Shown: positions 1 through 13,509, counted from the stretch's first letter. The stretch: DNA of 64,000 bases from Circinella minor (GCA_016758965.1 JAEPRB010000143.1:1-64000), one strand, 5' to 3'. Notes: generated from the letters alone by a model not told the origin. Translations and numbers: made by a program.

Positions 1-3000
1 TCCAATTCATAGTTGTAATACCTGATTCACTCTTTAACCTTTCATCACCCGTGTGTTTCTTTGATAATATGTGCTGTTCTATTAATAATATTAGGCGTAG
101 AAAACATATTATAGCTTGCTGCAAAAGGTCCATTTTTGGTCCTTCAAAGAATTTAGGTAATAAATAAAGGAGTTTTATGACGAATAATAAATATGAAACA
201 ATACCAATGATGGATCATGTTTATGCTTACACAATGTATACACATCATTTTTTTTTTCGCCTTAATTTTTTTTTTTTTGCATCAACAGGTTTTTTTCTTC
301 TCATTTTTTTGTTATTACCCATGCAGATAAATAATAAATAATAGTGAAAACGTGTAAAAAAAAGATAATGATGTTTTCTTATATTTTTATAATAATGGAA
401 AAACCCCTTTCAATGTAAACTGACATATTTTAAATCATGTGGGAATGAAAATGATAGACCATGGGGCCAATATGTCTAAAGTTTTTGCTGCATAATCAAA
501 AGGGTGATGTGTTTTTGGTATGAGATTCATCGTGATTATCTAAATTTGTTCGTTTACCTAAATTCATCAAGGAGAAGCTTTAACCATGTTGTGGGAGTTT
601 TGCTGTTATTTATGGTGGAGAGAAAATCAAAATACACATTGTACCACCTACGTAAACCATAATTTTATGCTTGTTTGATAAACACACAAACAGTGACTCG
701 ATCGTTTGTCAAGTTGAAAAGAAAAAAGGGTTTGACTGTTCGTTTATAATGTCTATATATAAATATATCTGACGAAATACACACGTCATATATTTAGAGG
801 CATAATATGTATTACATACATTCAAATGGTAATGAGATATGTATTCGAAGTATGTAGTTGAAGAAAAGTGAAACAAATAGTGAAAAAAATATATATTTTT
901 CTCACATAATTATAACTTATATAGCTTACTAAAGTATCATGTTGTCGGGATCAACAAACCGAGATAACAACAAAAAAAAAAAAACAGGTTTCATAATGGA
1001 ATGCTCGGGAACTTCTTCTTTGTCAATTCACTTATACTATTTTCTCCCTCGTCTAGTGGGTAGTTATCATTATCATATTACTTATCTCGAATTCTACGCT
1101 TTGTTTCTTAAATCGAGTAAAGAAATAATAATAAAACTGCCAAAGAAAAAACTAGTTATGGAAAGGGAGAAGAAGGACTTTATAAGGCAATCGATTGGGC
1201 GTAGTTATTACTTCCGCATTAACTATTTTTATTTTCATTTTATTTGTTGTTGTTGTTTGTCATAAGAGCAACTAAACATCAGACTTTTATTTATGTTATG
1301 GTTTTTTCGAAGGAGAGATCATAATCTCTGTATAATTTTGATAATTTCAATTATAAGACATTACTGTTTATTTATCATACAAATAGAAAAAAAAAAGTCG
1401 ATTCGATACACATATTGTTATGTCTTATTGATGATGCACAGAAAACACGAAAGTTCTACGCTAGTAGTTGTTGTTTTATATATAATATCATTACCAATTG
1501 CACTGAATAATTACAGTAATGTTGTCTAACTAGAATTTTCTTTTTCATGGACCGGTACTGTAAGTCCTGAATAAAGAAAAACCGGACGATCTTTTTTCAA
1601 GATCTTTTGAAATCCATACTTCAATTCATCTGTTAACAGACCAGAACAAGTAAAATAAAACAAGTACCACGTGTTTACCATACCTTTTGTCTTAAAAAGT
1701 AGTGGACTTGAACATGGCCACACTGCGCCACAATGTTGTTATATATATATCAACCAGTCAATTCAGCTAGATTCAATCAAGGCCAAAAAAGAGTGCTCTT
1801 TTTCTTAGTGGTTTTATGATAACAATACTGAATTCCATAAGCTTGATTAACAAAAGTATGTAGCTATATATATATATATATATGATTACTTACAGTTAAA
1901 GGGCTTCCAATTTATTTTGGCAATGAAGTGAAGATCCGAAATATCTTTCTTACGATATCCGAAAGAAACATTAGCTTGTTTCCAATATTCTGTGCATCCA
2001 ACGTGAACTCAACGTGGGCAGTCTATTTTTCCAGGTCGTACACAAGCAAGTGGCACATAAAGCTGGCACATTTTTTATGTAATGCTATTTTTTTTTTTTT
2101 GGCATCGGGTGCTACTATACAGTGATATTGAACCCGTTCGTTCCGCCAAAAAAAAAAATGTATATGTTGTGTTATCACTCTTTGTTATATGTATATATTG
2201 AAGCTTCACTGTTCAACTTTTTTTTTTCTCGGAGTCAAAAGTACTAATAGCTCCGCCATTGAGCTCTTGTATTTCTATGAATTTTTGAAATTACAGATAA
2301 TGTTTAATACAGTAATAGCAATCGATAAGGTGTGGATTGGGGGTGAGGATTTTTTTTTTTTTGCACCCGTGACAGTTGGTGCAGAAAAATATCCCATTTT
2401 GATGGCGTTTGACCGAACGCCCATATATAATTGTTCAACAACGAAAACCAACAATGAATTCTTTATTTATATATTTCAATTAACGAGCGAAAATGACCAT
2501 TTATCACACTATTTAAAAAAGTTTTTCTTAGCATCACCATCACCATTATCATTATCATTATCGTCATCTTTCGTCAATTTATTATATATTTACAGGAGTA
2601 TAGAAAAGAAAGAGAGGGAGCGAGAAAGACAAATAACCTGGTAACCAAATTAAAAAAAAAAAAATATCGGAGATATTTTACTAGACATTTTTCCCGATCT
2701 TGCTTACAGTAAAAGGTATCCAAGATGTATTCCTATGTCAGTTAATGCAGTTTCACAAAAATTATCATAGAAAAAACAAACATTTGTCTCCATGACAACG
2801 GAATGATGCATGTAATAATTAATGACCAAACAATGGACAGGGCCCAAAAGATCAAGTATGGGCTCCCTTTGATTAATTTTCTTGTACTCTAACTCCCTTC
2901 TTTCTCAGGTTGCTGTCTTTTTTTTTTCGAACTAACAAAATAATACTTGCAGATAATCAAGGAGATCAAAATTGAGAGAAAAAAAAAAGAGTACAGCATT

Positions 3001-5194
3001 ACCATACTTTCGGACAGATCGACATTTTCTTTATGTAGCAGAAATTGATAATATATCTTTTACAAAAGAAAATTGTAATTAAGTTCTTCTTTCTCAGCTC
3101 TTCTCCTTTTCTAATGTAGCTTGTCGTTTTATCAAATTGGATTAATTCATGCTCATGATACAACAACTTTTCGTACGAACTATATTTTTTTTCAATAACC
3201 GCGAATGAAACAAAACAATGAAATAGGTTATGATCGTCAAAAAAATAAAAGTTACTCACAAAATTTGTGTGCTCTGTTTCCTCCTTCTCGCTCTTTCTCT
3301 TCTCCCCCCCTTTTTTTTTTTGGTTTCTTTTATTTCCTTGTCTGTCTTTGCTTCTACTATTCCTTTGCTCCCCCCAAAAGGTTTCTATTCTTTTCAGCTG
3401 ACAATGCACGAATAAATATGAAGAATGTTTATGAAAAAGATCTCCTCCGCCCTTATTTTGCAATTATTATTGTTATTATTATTATTTACCTACTTTCTTT
3501 TTTTAATGCTTGTATATATAACTCCTGTCTCCCCCCAAATCCCCTTCAAAAAAAAGTCAAATGACAGATTGGCTCCCTAAGAAAAAAAAAGTATGCATAC
3601 ATATTTTTTGGCGCGCGATATGATGACAATTGTACACAAAGAGAAGGGGAAAAATGTCATGCATTTAGTTATCCCCGAGACTACAAACGTTAATTGAAAG
3701 GTTATTGATATAGTTTTTTTTTTGGAAAAAGACATTTTTTTTTTTTTTGGCGGCAATGATCGAGCACCTGCAGAACCACACTTCTATAATAACGTTTTTT
3801 TTTTTTTTTCATTATTATTATTACAATTTCCCATAATAATAATGATCTAGTCCTTACTATTTAGTAAAATGTAATATATTTTTGTAAGGTACCAAAAAAA
3901 AATATATATAATTTTTTTCCTTTTATGTTGTCATGGATTACCTCTATTTTATTTTTATTTGCCGTCAAGTAAAAAAATAAAAATTAAGATACAAATCATC
4001 CTTTTGATAATAAATTGCAACTTTTTTTATTTGGTTTATATTAACTAAAAAAGAAATTATTCTGTATATTAATTATAATGCATCGAGAAAAAGATAATAT
4101 TATTGTTAACCAACTTTTCTTTTTGATTCAAATGATGGATCGCTTGGCAAATTATTCCAACCGTTAGGGGTCAGGTTAGCTCTCCGGCGTAACACCAAGT
4201 CTACTTGTAATTGTTGGAATGACAGCGATTGGCAATGTTTCAACCTGAAGGTTCAACATAAGATGCGCAAATGTGTGAGAGTTATGTATAGGTGCAGGTT
4301 CCTTATATACCACAACATCACACTCTCTACAACTACAATATCCACGGCATCAGCTTTCCGCGAAATAAAAAACGGCTCAACAAAAAAAAAAATAAGTAGT
4401 TTATCCCCTTTTTACATTTCTCTTTCATTTTTTTTATTTTTTTTTGCTTTCTTCCCTTTTTTTTTTTCTTTTAGATATTTCTTATTTTTTTTTTGTTCTC
4501 TCCCTTTGCCCTTTTGAACTTCTTGGGCTCTCCTCCAACATATATAACTCATATAAAAACTATCTAAAAAAAAAGGGTACACATAATAAGCAATACAAAA
4601 AACGAAATATCATAAAAAAGAAAGAGAAAGATCTTTTAATTTTATTGATAAAAGGGTTCTCTTTTCGTATTCTTTTTTTTTTTTTTTTGACAGTGATTAT
4701 TATTATTATTATTTATAGCATATATTTTTAATAATATATATATACATATATATATATAAGATTACATTTAAAAGTTACTAGAAACAAGTATAATCAATCA
4801 ACAAAGGTAAACTTTTTAAACTTTATTGATTAAAAAATTCGTATAAATCACATACCCATATACTCACATTTATATATACATATGCACATATACACATACA
4901 TGCATACTCATACTTACACTTACACATGCTTAGTTACCACTACTCTTATTATTATTATTTTTACCTCATTTCGTAAGTAAAACGTCATCTTCATAATGAG
5001 TTTTTTGACATTGTGTAAAAAAAGAAAAGGAAAAAGAAAAAAGGTTTGTTCACTCGCACAAGCTGTCAATGAAAAAAACACTAATCAAAAACGTATATGT
5101 TTTTTTTTTCCCTTTTGTTTCCTCATTTATATCTATCATTATGTCACACACACACCAGGTGATTTTTTATTGTTCTTTTCTATTTTGATTATAA
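1..5194. other. AT-rich spacer, no supportable gene
   Basis: About 5.2 kb with no reading frame I can defend. The open frames present (for example 2189-2644 + and 2999-3463 -) are rich in Phe, Lys and Ile from poly-T/poly-A runs, show no family motif and do not join through splice sites into anything recognisable. There are many T or A runs of 9-18 bases, a TA repeat near 1866-1883 and a pyrimidine-rich stretch at 4400-4510 that may be the distal promoter of the FAR1-domain gene. A less AT-rich island at about 4130-4330 is treated as a finding. Confidence 0.6.
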
Positions 5195-7858
5195 ATGTCA
5201 TCGACTCAAAGTCAACAACAACAACCAGCAACTTCGAGTACTTTGGTAATAATAGTATTAATAATATTTAATTCTTTTATGCATTAATAACTAACCCATC
5301 TTTCCCTCCGCTTTTGATTAATTTTATTTTGATTGTTTTTCAAAAAAAAAAAAAAAAAATAGCTTGAACCATTTTATACTGATTTATTGGATAGTGCATT
5401 TCCAACAAGTCGAGCAGCAATTGAATTTTGTCGTAATATATGTGCTCAATATGGTTTCACAGTAAAACAAGAATCAAGTACTCATCGTGTAAGTAAAATA
5501 TAATGACATTTTTAAACTAACAACGCACAGACCCTATGGTTTTTTTAATCCTTTTTTTTTTCCATTCTTTATATTATTTTCATTTATTCATTTACTCTCT
5601 CTCTCTCTTTTTTTTACTATATCTTTACAAACACCTTTTTTTTTTCATTCGGCGCCTCTATTGCATTACATTTATGTATGTGATTATTTATAGAATATAT
5701 ATGTCTACTGTTCCCGTGAAGGACTTCCTGATTCCGTTCGTAATCCAAAACGTAGCCCAAAGCGTAAAAGACCTTCCAAACGATGTGATTGTAAATGGCG
5801 TGTTGTATTGAATGAAAACAAAGAAACACACACATGGAAATTCCGCAAGTCGAATAATCCAGAAGCCATGATTCATAATCATTCATTGATGCGACCTGAA
5901 GAAATCGAACGTGGCTGGCCAAAAGAAGTTCATGAAATGATTTGTCGGTTGGCTCGCGAACGTATGAGCACACAGGAAATTCGTCAACAAGTACAAGCAC
6001 AATTCTCTAATATTTCATGGAACGAACGCCGTTTCTATAACCGTTTATCAGAAGAGCGACAAAAGATTCGCCAACAAGAAACAGTAGAACGAGCACACCG
6101 ATTGACTGCCACTTGGACTAAAGTCTGTATGGCTGCTGCCGGGTGTGACGAATTGACAGATTATGCTCAAAACCATGTAATACAACTATTAAACACCATT
6201 TGTAATATGGCCCAAGTGTCCATAGAAACATTGGAAAAGAATGTTCCTGTCCTTATTGCTGATGACCAACCTATTTCAACAACAAATGAAGAACATTTAT
6301 CAATTTCATCATCACCTCCACTATCCGCTTCTACATCGCCTACAATTACTATGTCTATGAATCATTATCAGGAACTAAAACAGGAAGAGGATTGGCAATC
6401 ATGTGCTGAAAATGATAATGGTATGCGACGTTATTCATTACCTGTTTCTGAACCAGATGTTGACATGATTAAACCAACATCTCGTCAAGGTTCTTGGCAA
6501 GCTGGTACTGATCTTACTGCTACCTCTACTACCGTTGTACCAACAAAGTCACCACCCCCATCACAACAACAAGAGCAACAAGAAGTACCAAAGAATTTCA
6601 CTTTGGTCGTAATACCAAAGCATGCATACCTTGTTAAAGTACATAACCAAAGATCATTGAATGAGATGCAAATTCAGCGTACTCATCGCCGTTCACGGTC
6701 CATTGGGCCTGGTGATGATGGTTCAGATTTACATATGCGAAAACAAACTAAACTGAATCATCATCATCAACCACAACCACCACACATGATATCTATTAAT
6801 AATACCATGCCTCCTCCACCTTCACTTCATCGTTCCATGATGCCTCCACCACCACAGCAACAATCACAAATGCCATTATCATCACAGCATTATCAAACAC
6901 AGCAGCATACAATAGTATATCCGCCACCCCCTCCATCTACTTACGATCATAATACCATGTCATTACCATCTACTTCTACCGCTAATTATATTCAACAACC
7001 TTTTCAGTATACAAACATGCAACATCGACAACCTTCCTCACAAGATTGCAATGATTTGTCACAACAACAGCAGCAAGATGATGCTAATATAGCATTTCCA
7101 CCATTGGATACATCTAGTTCAACAATTGCAAGTACACCATCACCTGTTTCAACAGGTACACCGCCTACAGCAACTGTTTCAGTAATTCCATTTGGTAGCA
7201 ACACTTCAACTACTACACCTACCACGACGACGACAACGACAACGACGACGACAGCAACCAGCAGTAATAATAGCGTAGATAGTTCGTTTATGCCTATTCA
7301 ACAACCACCTCCACAACGACAACATCGTACCAAGAAATCACATCGAAGACATTCATATAATAATGTTCATCCATCATTTTCATATCCAATGATGTCACCA
7401 CAAACTATGTATCATCAAAAACAGCAACATCAACAAGGTAAATAGTTTTTTTAAATGATAAAACATATTTAGTATCTAGTATCTATATATATATAATATA
7501 GCTAATTGATAATTTTTTTCTTATAGTTGTTGGAATGTCGGTTGTAGGGAATGGTCGTCCTGTAGATAATAGACAACATCATCACAATCACCATCATCAC
7601 CATCAACAACATCAACAACAACAACAGCAGCAGCACCGTGTTCCCTCATCTATGTCAATGACAGCGCCACCACCTCCACAACAACATCAACAAACAATGA
7701 TGGTATCAACAGTTCCAGAACATGGTACACCGCGACCTGATCAACAGGTAAATTATTTCTACATGTTTATTATCTTGTAGTTTCTACTATATATATTAAC
7801 CTTTTTTTATTACGTTTAGATTCCTTGCTATGACGCTGGCAATGGCTCATATTGGTAA
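5195..7858 (+). CDS. FAR1-type zinc-finger DNA-binding protein
   Basis: Five exons: 5195-5245, 5363-5488, 5694-7437, 7527-7747, 7820-7858; 726 residues. The N-terminal part, residues about 20-125, is a FAR1/WRKY-GCM1-type DNA-binding domain: visible metal-ligand candidates are Cys65, Cys90/Cys92 (RCDCKW) and the HNH pair His120/His122. A helical, Arg/Glu-rich segment follows to about residue 215. The rest is low complexity (poly-Gln, poly-His, Pro and Thr runs), as in transcription regulators. FAR1 domains derive from Mutator-like (MULE) transposases; here there is no transposase catalytic domain, zinc knuckle or terminal repeat, so I infer a host nuclear regulator. Start chosen at the first ATG that splices in frame to the domain. 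Family assignment is firm; targets are unknown. Confidence 0.85.
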
Positions 7859-9298
7859 AAATAATAGAGTTATAAAAAAAAACAGTGAGGAATTTCATGA
7901 TCTTTCTTTGCTTTTTTCTTTTTTTTCTTGAATTTTTTTTTTTATCATCATACCAGCTTTTTTTTTTTTTTTTTACTTGTCTACTACACTTTTATGATTC
8001 AATTTTTTTTTCTTTTTTTTTTTTTTCTTCTTTTGCTTTACGTCGTTTTACTTTTGTGCAATGTATGTAAAAAGAAAATAATTATACACAACACATATGC
8101 TTTTCTAACTCTCTCCCTCTCTCTCACACACACACACACATATATATAATTTGCCATCATCCAACAGTTTTTTTTTTATATACTTTATCTTTTTATTGAA
8201 AACAGTTCACAATTACATATCTTTTTTTGAAAAAAAGAAAAAGCACCCACCCACCAGTACACTTATAAAACCGATTTATATACTACAGCTGTAATTATTA
8301 TTATATGTTTGCTGTTTACCCAAATTTGTATTACGTTAATGAATAAAAACAAAACAATAATCTTTTTTTTTTTTTTTTTTTTGCTATTTTTAATGTTATA
8401 AATGTTGATTAATAGTAGTAGTTAGATGAATATGTTGATCATCGTTAGAAAGGAGAGTATCTAATTTAACAAGCTCCAATCAAAATATAATATTAATAAT
8501 ATATGATACGTACGTTGTAGCAAGTTAATAAAAAAGGTATTATTGATGCATAATCATGATAACACTAGAAGTGTAGTAGTAGTTTGAATTCACAATTTTC
8601 CCAATGTAGATCAACTTATCATAAGCATTTTGAAAGAAACCCGTCAGATGGATTTCAATGAGAAACATTGCTTCCTTACATATAAATTTCATTGATATAC
8701 GTATGAAAAAAAATAACAAAAATACAATGGTTACCTAGATAAGTCAATAATCCTTCCATTGCGGACATATCAACCTGGATTTAGTATTTATGATTCCTCG
8801 TGCATGGTTTCCACCATACATACATACATACATACATACTTTTTCATAGGTTTCTAAACTTCTTTCTCAATACAGTATAAGACTGATTGCGTTTGTTAAA
8901 GTGGAAGGTGATCTGCTTCTTGAAGCCATAGTGAAATTCATAATTCTTCTATTTTTATACGTATTGGTATTAGCAATAGCAGTATTATGTTACCAGTAAT
9001 GAATAGGCTTGAGGGGATTATTACGCGCTGAGTAGATAATTTTTTTTTTGGGGGGGGTTGATTCGTAGGATGGGTAACTCATAAATACTTAGCCTTTTCA
9101 GCATGAATGTCTTCCTCTTTAGTCCTTCACCCCCAATTAATTCATACAGAGATGTGCTATAACCCCCCCCCTTATAACAAAACAACATCAAAACAGACAC
9201 TTTTTTTGCCTCTCCTTTTTTCTTTCTCTTTTCCCTCTTTCTCTCTCTCTCTCTCGTATATATTCTTTCACTGAAAATCTTTGTATTATCTTTTTACT
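7859..9298. other. Spacer: 3' UTR of FAR1 gene and promoter of macro-domain gene
   Basis: No gene seen. It holds long T runs (about 19 T at 8363-8382), a CA/TA-rich tract near 8129-8148, six CATA units at 8815-8838 and a CT tract at 9238-9256 directly before the next gene, which is typical of pyrimidine-rich leaders in this window. Confidence 0.6.
8815..8838. repeat. (CATA)6 microsatellite
   Basis: Six perfect CATA units in the spacer between the FAR1-domain gene and the macro-domain gene. Confidence 0.9.
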
Positions 9299-9984
9299 AT
9301 GACATTTGATTTTGAAGAACAACCTGGTGGTTTATTTGATAACGTTTCTACTTCACAATCTGATGGTTTAGTTATTTGTTTAGGTGAAGACTTGCGTTTT
9401 GGAAAAGGTTTGTGATATATTTTCAAGTTTTTATTATACATTATTATGTATATATTGTTAAAAGACGATACTTATTTATATATTTAGGTATTGCATCAGA
9501 ATTTAAACAACGTTATGGAAATAATCATCATCATCAATTACAAGCACAAAAACGATCTGTAGGACAAGTTGTTCATATTGGTTCATCATCATCCAAACGT
9601 CATGTATTTTATCTTATTTCACGTCCTAAAGTATATAATCGAACTAATTATACCGATTTTGAAGCATGTTTGATACAATTACGTAAAGCGACAGAACAAT
9701 TAGGTGTATGGCGTTTGGCTTTAACCCAGGACTTAGGAACAGATGGATTACAGGATAAACATATTAAAGAGCTTTTGTTCAAAACTTTTGATGGTAAAGT
9801 ATATATATATATATATATATATATGTAACTATTGCAAGGAAAAAAAAAGAGAGAGCAGGAATAAATGGAAATGGCTTTCAAAATGTTCAAAAACTAATAC
9901 ACAATTGTTCAAAAAACTAATAAATGATGTTTATACTTAGGATGGCAAGGCAAGATGGTAATGTATAATGATATTAGTTCGTAA
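9299..9984 (+). CDS. OARD1: Macro-domain protein, TARG1/OARD1-like (ADP-ribose hydrolase family)
   Basis: Three exons, 9299-9407, 9488-9793 and 9941-9984, give 152 residues, the same length as human TARG1. The family removes ADP-ribose from acidic residues or deacylates O-acyl-ADP-ribose. The fold-defining parts are visible: GGLF (residues 10-13), then GEDLRFGKGIA (29-39) in place of the human SEDCRMGAGIA, YLIS (78-81) and TDGLQ (121-125). Asp122 matches catalytic Asp125, but Gly29 stands where human has Ser35 and Arg82 where human has Lys84, so hydrolase activity may be changed. The first donor is GTTTGT rather than GTAAGT; the join is supported by uninterrupted homology. Exon 3 is short; its end matches the family's C-terminal strand only loosely. 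Soluble, no targeting signal seen. Confidence 0.82.
9801..9824. repeat. (AT)12 in intron 2 of the macro-domain gene
   Basis: Perfect AT dinucleotide run just after the 5' splice site of the second intron. Confidence 0.85.
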
Positions 9985-10794
9985 AATTGAGAAAAAAAAA
10001 AAAAAAAGAAAAAAGTTATTTTATTATTATAACCTGTAATACCTTTATACACACACATGCAATACCCCCCCCATCCACGCGCACACCCATTTAATACAGC
10101 ACGGTTTTGAATTTCATTGGTCCTTCTACCAACCTCCTTCTTCGTCCCCATGTTTTTGTTTTATACGCCGCTGCATTTTATATCTTACCATTTTTAAAAA
10201 AAATATTATATCATAACCTATATTTTTATATTGTACAGTAGTATACAACAAATATGTATAACTTGAACCATCTTTTAATATTCTTTGGATCTATAATGGT
10301 TAAATTTTTGATGTTGAGGCTCTCGCCAGTATAATTAGCCAATTACAGTATAAAATTTCACCAGTACATACACTGAATATGCTCTCAACCATGTTTCTTA
10401 TCCACATAATATGAAGTGACTTAATAAAATAAGTAGCCTTGAAGAAAACTAGCGATCATAATCACGTAAAACAATATGTTTTATAAGTAAAGTTGATATT
10501 ATATGACATACGTACCATTTAATCAAAAAGAAAAAAAAATAATACTTCTTAATCCTCTTCTTTATTATTACAATATATAAACATGTATATAATTTAAACG
10601 ATAATATGAATATGAATGATACATGGGGCTTTTTTTTTAAAGAGGAATTAGTTGAAAATATGCAAGAGGGAAGAAGAACAGAAAAGGAAAACTGATACAA
10701 GTTTTTCTTTTACATTATACTATCTACAATATCGTAACTTTTTTTTTAAAAATGAGGAAGGATGCATGGAAAATTACAATAAAATTTTTTATTA
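9985..10794. other. Convergent spacer between macro-domain gene and RRP6
   Basis: 810 bases that must carry both 3' UTRs. I see T/A runs, a C run at 10063-10070 and no coding signal on either strand. Confidence 0.6.
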
Positions 10795-11914
10795 CTATTC
10801 TTGAGAAGATTTACTCTTTTTCTTATTTTTGTTTCCTTTCTTTTTCTTTGTTTTACGCATGGTATCTTTCAGTACGATAGCGTCTTGCTCTTCTTGTACT
10901 TGGGGTACGGGTACTTTTGATGATTCTGCTTCTGGTGACTTTCGTTTCTTTGTTTCTCGTTCACTTGGTGGGACATAAACATGTTCTTGTGGTTCTTGTT
11001 CTGTCTTTATATCTGTTGATGATGATGGTAATTCTACAGTTGCTGTGTTTTTGAGTTTCTTGTATTTTAAACCTTCAAATGGTAAAGTTAATTTCAATGT
11101 GGATCGAATCTCTTTTATCAAATTACTTGCAGATTCATCCAAATCATTTATATTATCCAATCTATCACCAGATAAGCTTGCTACAGCCTTATTGATTTTA
11201 TCTGCTTGCTCTCGTCGTGCACGATCCACCTTTTCCAAATCGAATACAGAAGGATCGAGTTCCATTTTAGTAACCTTAATTTTATTATTATTATTATTAT
11301 TATTATTGTTATCGTATGGTATACTCGTTGATTTCTTTGATGTTGATGTCGACTTTTCATTTGTAGCTACTGACACTGGTTTTTGTTGTTGTTGAGGTTG
11401 TAATACGGCATCCATGCGTGTCTTTTGAATGAGAATACCAATGGATTGAGCGTTCATTCGAACCATAGGTGGACAAGGATTACAGCATCCAATAACACCT
11501 GGAGCATCCGATGGCATACGTTCAACCAAAGAAAACAACATATGATTAGGTAAAACATATCGAACTGACTCATCTTGTTCACGTGCTGTCACGTCTCTCC
11601 ATTGATGTAGAGCTTTGAACACAGCCATTTGTTGAGTTGTCATTGGATGTTGCCATTTTCGCAAAAGTCCTTTCCATCCATTGGGTCCTTCACCTGTTTC
11701 CAAATCATATACTTCTTTTTCATGTTTTTGTGAGGCAATTCCGGCAGAGCGTTGAAGTGCAACGCGTAATAAATTTTCGTTGGCTGCTGATCGTTGTATT
11801 AATTCATTTCGTACACAGTCGTAAATGTATAACAAATAATGTGTATCGGCTCGAGCATATTTTAACATCTCTTCAGGTAACGGTCTAAATATATTCAACG
11901 GTCAATTTTTTCTA

Positions 11915-11948
<34 letters not shown>

Positions 11949-13509
11949 CATAAAGATGTACCACAAAGAAAAATCATTGCTATTACCTGATTCTCCAATC
12001 AGCAAGCTGGTATTTTTTATCAGCGTCAACGTTACAGTAATTTTTCAAAAGGTAAGCTAAACTCTTTTGTGGAAATTCTAATTATTATTGAAAAAAAAAT
12101 GTGTACGTTGTTTAGCAATTTATATAATGGAACTACAAAGCATTGTCATAACAACAGCAAAAAAAAAAAAAAAAAAGAAACATACCTAGTAATTGCGAAG
12201 CAAAGTATGTATCGAATAAATTAACAATATATAATCCAAAATCTCGTTGAAGCCAAATAATATCACTATCTGCACCATGGAGTACCTAATTAAAATTAAA
12301 CAGAAGAGAAATGCAGATGTTATAAATGTGACGCTTATCACCGCTTGCCACTTGTTGTTCCATTATTTATTTTATTTTTACCTTGACGATATTAGGATCA
12401 GCAAAAAATTCATTCAACTTCCAAAGTTTATTACGTAATTCCAAAGTATCCACAATAAAGTCATGATCACGTGTGCTGATTTGCATTAAACAAGTAAATC
12501 CCTGAAAACTTCTGTAATTATGATGTTCCAAATCAATAGCAATTTCTTGTACCTTTGCCAATTCGTCCATCATTTTTTCCAATGATTCATCATCGTCTAC
12601 CCAAGCTGCAGTGGTTGCCTCGAATGGTTCATACATAATAGGCTCTTTTTCTTGAAACATAAATTCTGGATAGGTAATATGTTCAATTTCGTATTCATAT
12701 GGATGAGGTAATGAATGAGTTGCTTTTCCTTCTTCTACTTCTTCCATTGTTTTCGGTGTGATTCCTAAAAATAATTAAATAGTTTTTGTTCGATTGTCGT
12801 TTAGTTATTTATATTATCACCTTTCCCCATCTTTTTTTTTCTCCAAGACATAAAATTTCGTTGCATACCATAAGATAGAGGCACCATAGCATGTGGTTTT
12901 GTTTTAATTTTACGAATGAATGGTGTATTATTGGAATTATCAACAGGATCCTTAAATTTCATTTGAGGTCGAATAATATTACTTGCATGTAATAACTTGT
13001 ATTCTAATTTGCCTTTTGATACTTGAGCGACTTCAGTAGGTTGTTGTTTAATTTGTTGTACATTTTTACGACCTTTTTGACCTGTCATTTCATCTAAGCA
13101 AACATCCTATATTTTATGTAGTGTCAGTATTACTATTACTATTACTTACGACATATTGTTTTTTTTTTTTCATTCCTATCTTCATAAAAATACTTACAGC
13201 TTTTTCAATTAAACTATCGATAACGTCAACAACACTACCAAATCGATCATTGACGTCATCAATATCTTCATAATTATTTACTTGAACACCTGTGTCAGCA
13301 CTACATTGTTGTAAAAGTTGATTGGATGCTTTTAAAATTCGAGATCCACACGTGTCAAGATCTTTAGCAAACTGACGATCAAGCGATCTTAAAAAACCAA
13401 CGTCTTTTACAGGAATTGCATTACTAGCATTGGTGGCTGAAACAAGGGCTTTGAAAAGTGATTGTTGATATTCTTTGAATTGCCCTTTGGGATCGGGAAT
13501 AGATGTCAT
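10795..13509 (-). CDS. RRP6: Exosome-associated 3'-5' exoribonuclease RRP6 / EXOSC10
   Basis: Six exons on the minus strand: 13198-13509, 12821-13106, 12382-12764, 12186-12285, 11987-12077, 10795-11884; 753 residues (yeast Rrp6 733). Nuclear exosome catalytic subunit that trims rRNA, snRNA and snoRNA precursors. Domain order: PMC2NT region in about residues 1-110 (ends CLDEMTG), DEDD-Y exonuclease from about 260 to 420, HRDC, then a lysine-rich tail. Catalytic residues are all present: Asp277 and Glu279 (AIDLE), Asp335 (HGADSDI), Tyr400 and Asp404 (YARADTH). The HRDC part begins near [11 protein letters not shown]. The last 20 residues are mostly Lys, matching the basic RNA-binding tail of the family. 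Start: the first ATG before the PMC2NT part, preceded by an A/T-rich leader. Divergent from SF3B6. Confidence 0.96.
11918..11946. repeat. (TA)n in intron 5 of RRP6
   Basis: Perfect AT/TA dinucleotide run of 29 bases inside the intron between exons 5 and 6. Confidence 0.85.

Noticed and set aside
1526..1723. 65-codon minus-strand frame (YLFYFTCSGLLTDELKYGFQ)
   Set aside because: Reads somewhat like protein but is isolated, has no partner exon and no recognisable domain.
2189..2644. 151-codon open frame on the plus strand
   Set aside because: Rich in Phe/Ser/Leu from T runs and (CAT/TAT)n, no family motif, no splice partners, no leader-like sequence.
2999..3463. 154-codon open frame on the minus strand
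   Set aside because: Lys/Arg/Glu-rich product of poly-A and purine runs; the plus strand at the same place is a C/T tract; no homology seen.
4120..4260. Possible C/D-box snoRNA (ATGATGG at 4130, CTGA near 4245)
   Set aside because: No terminal stem pairs the flanks and the C box deviates; retained only as a compositional island.
7004..7225. Cys/Val-rich minus-strand frame over the FAR1-domain tail
   Set aside because: Complement of CAA/ACA codon repeats (poly-Gln, poly-Thr) of the sense gene.
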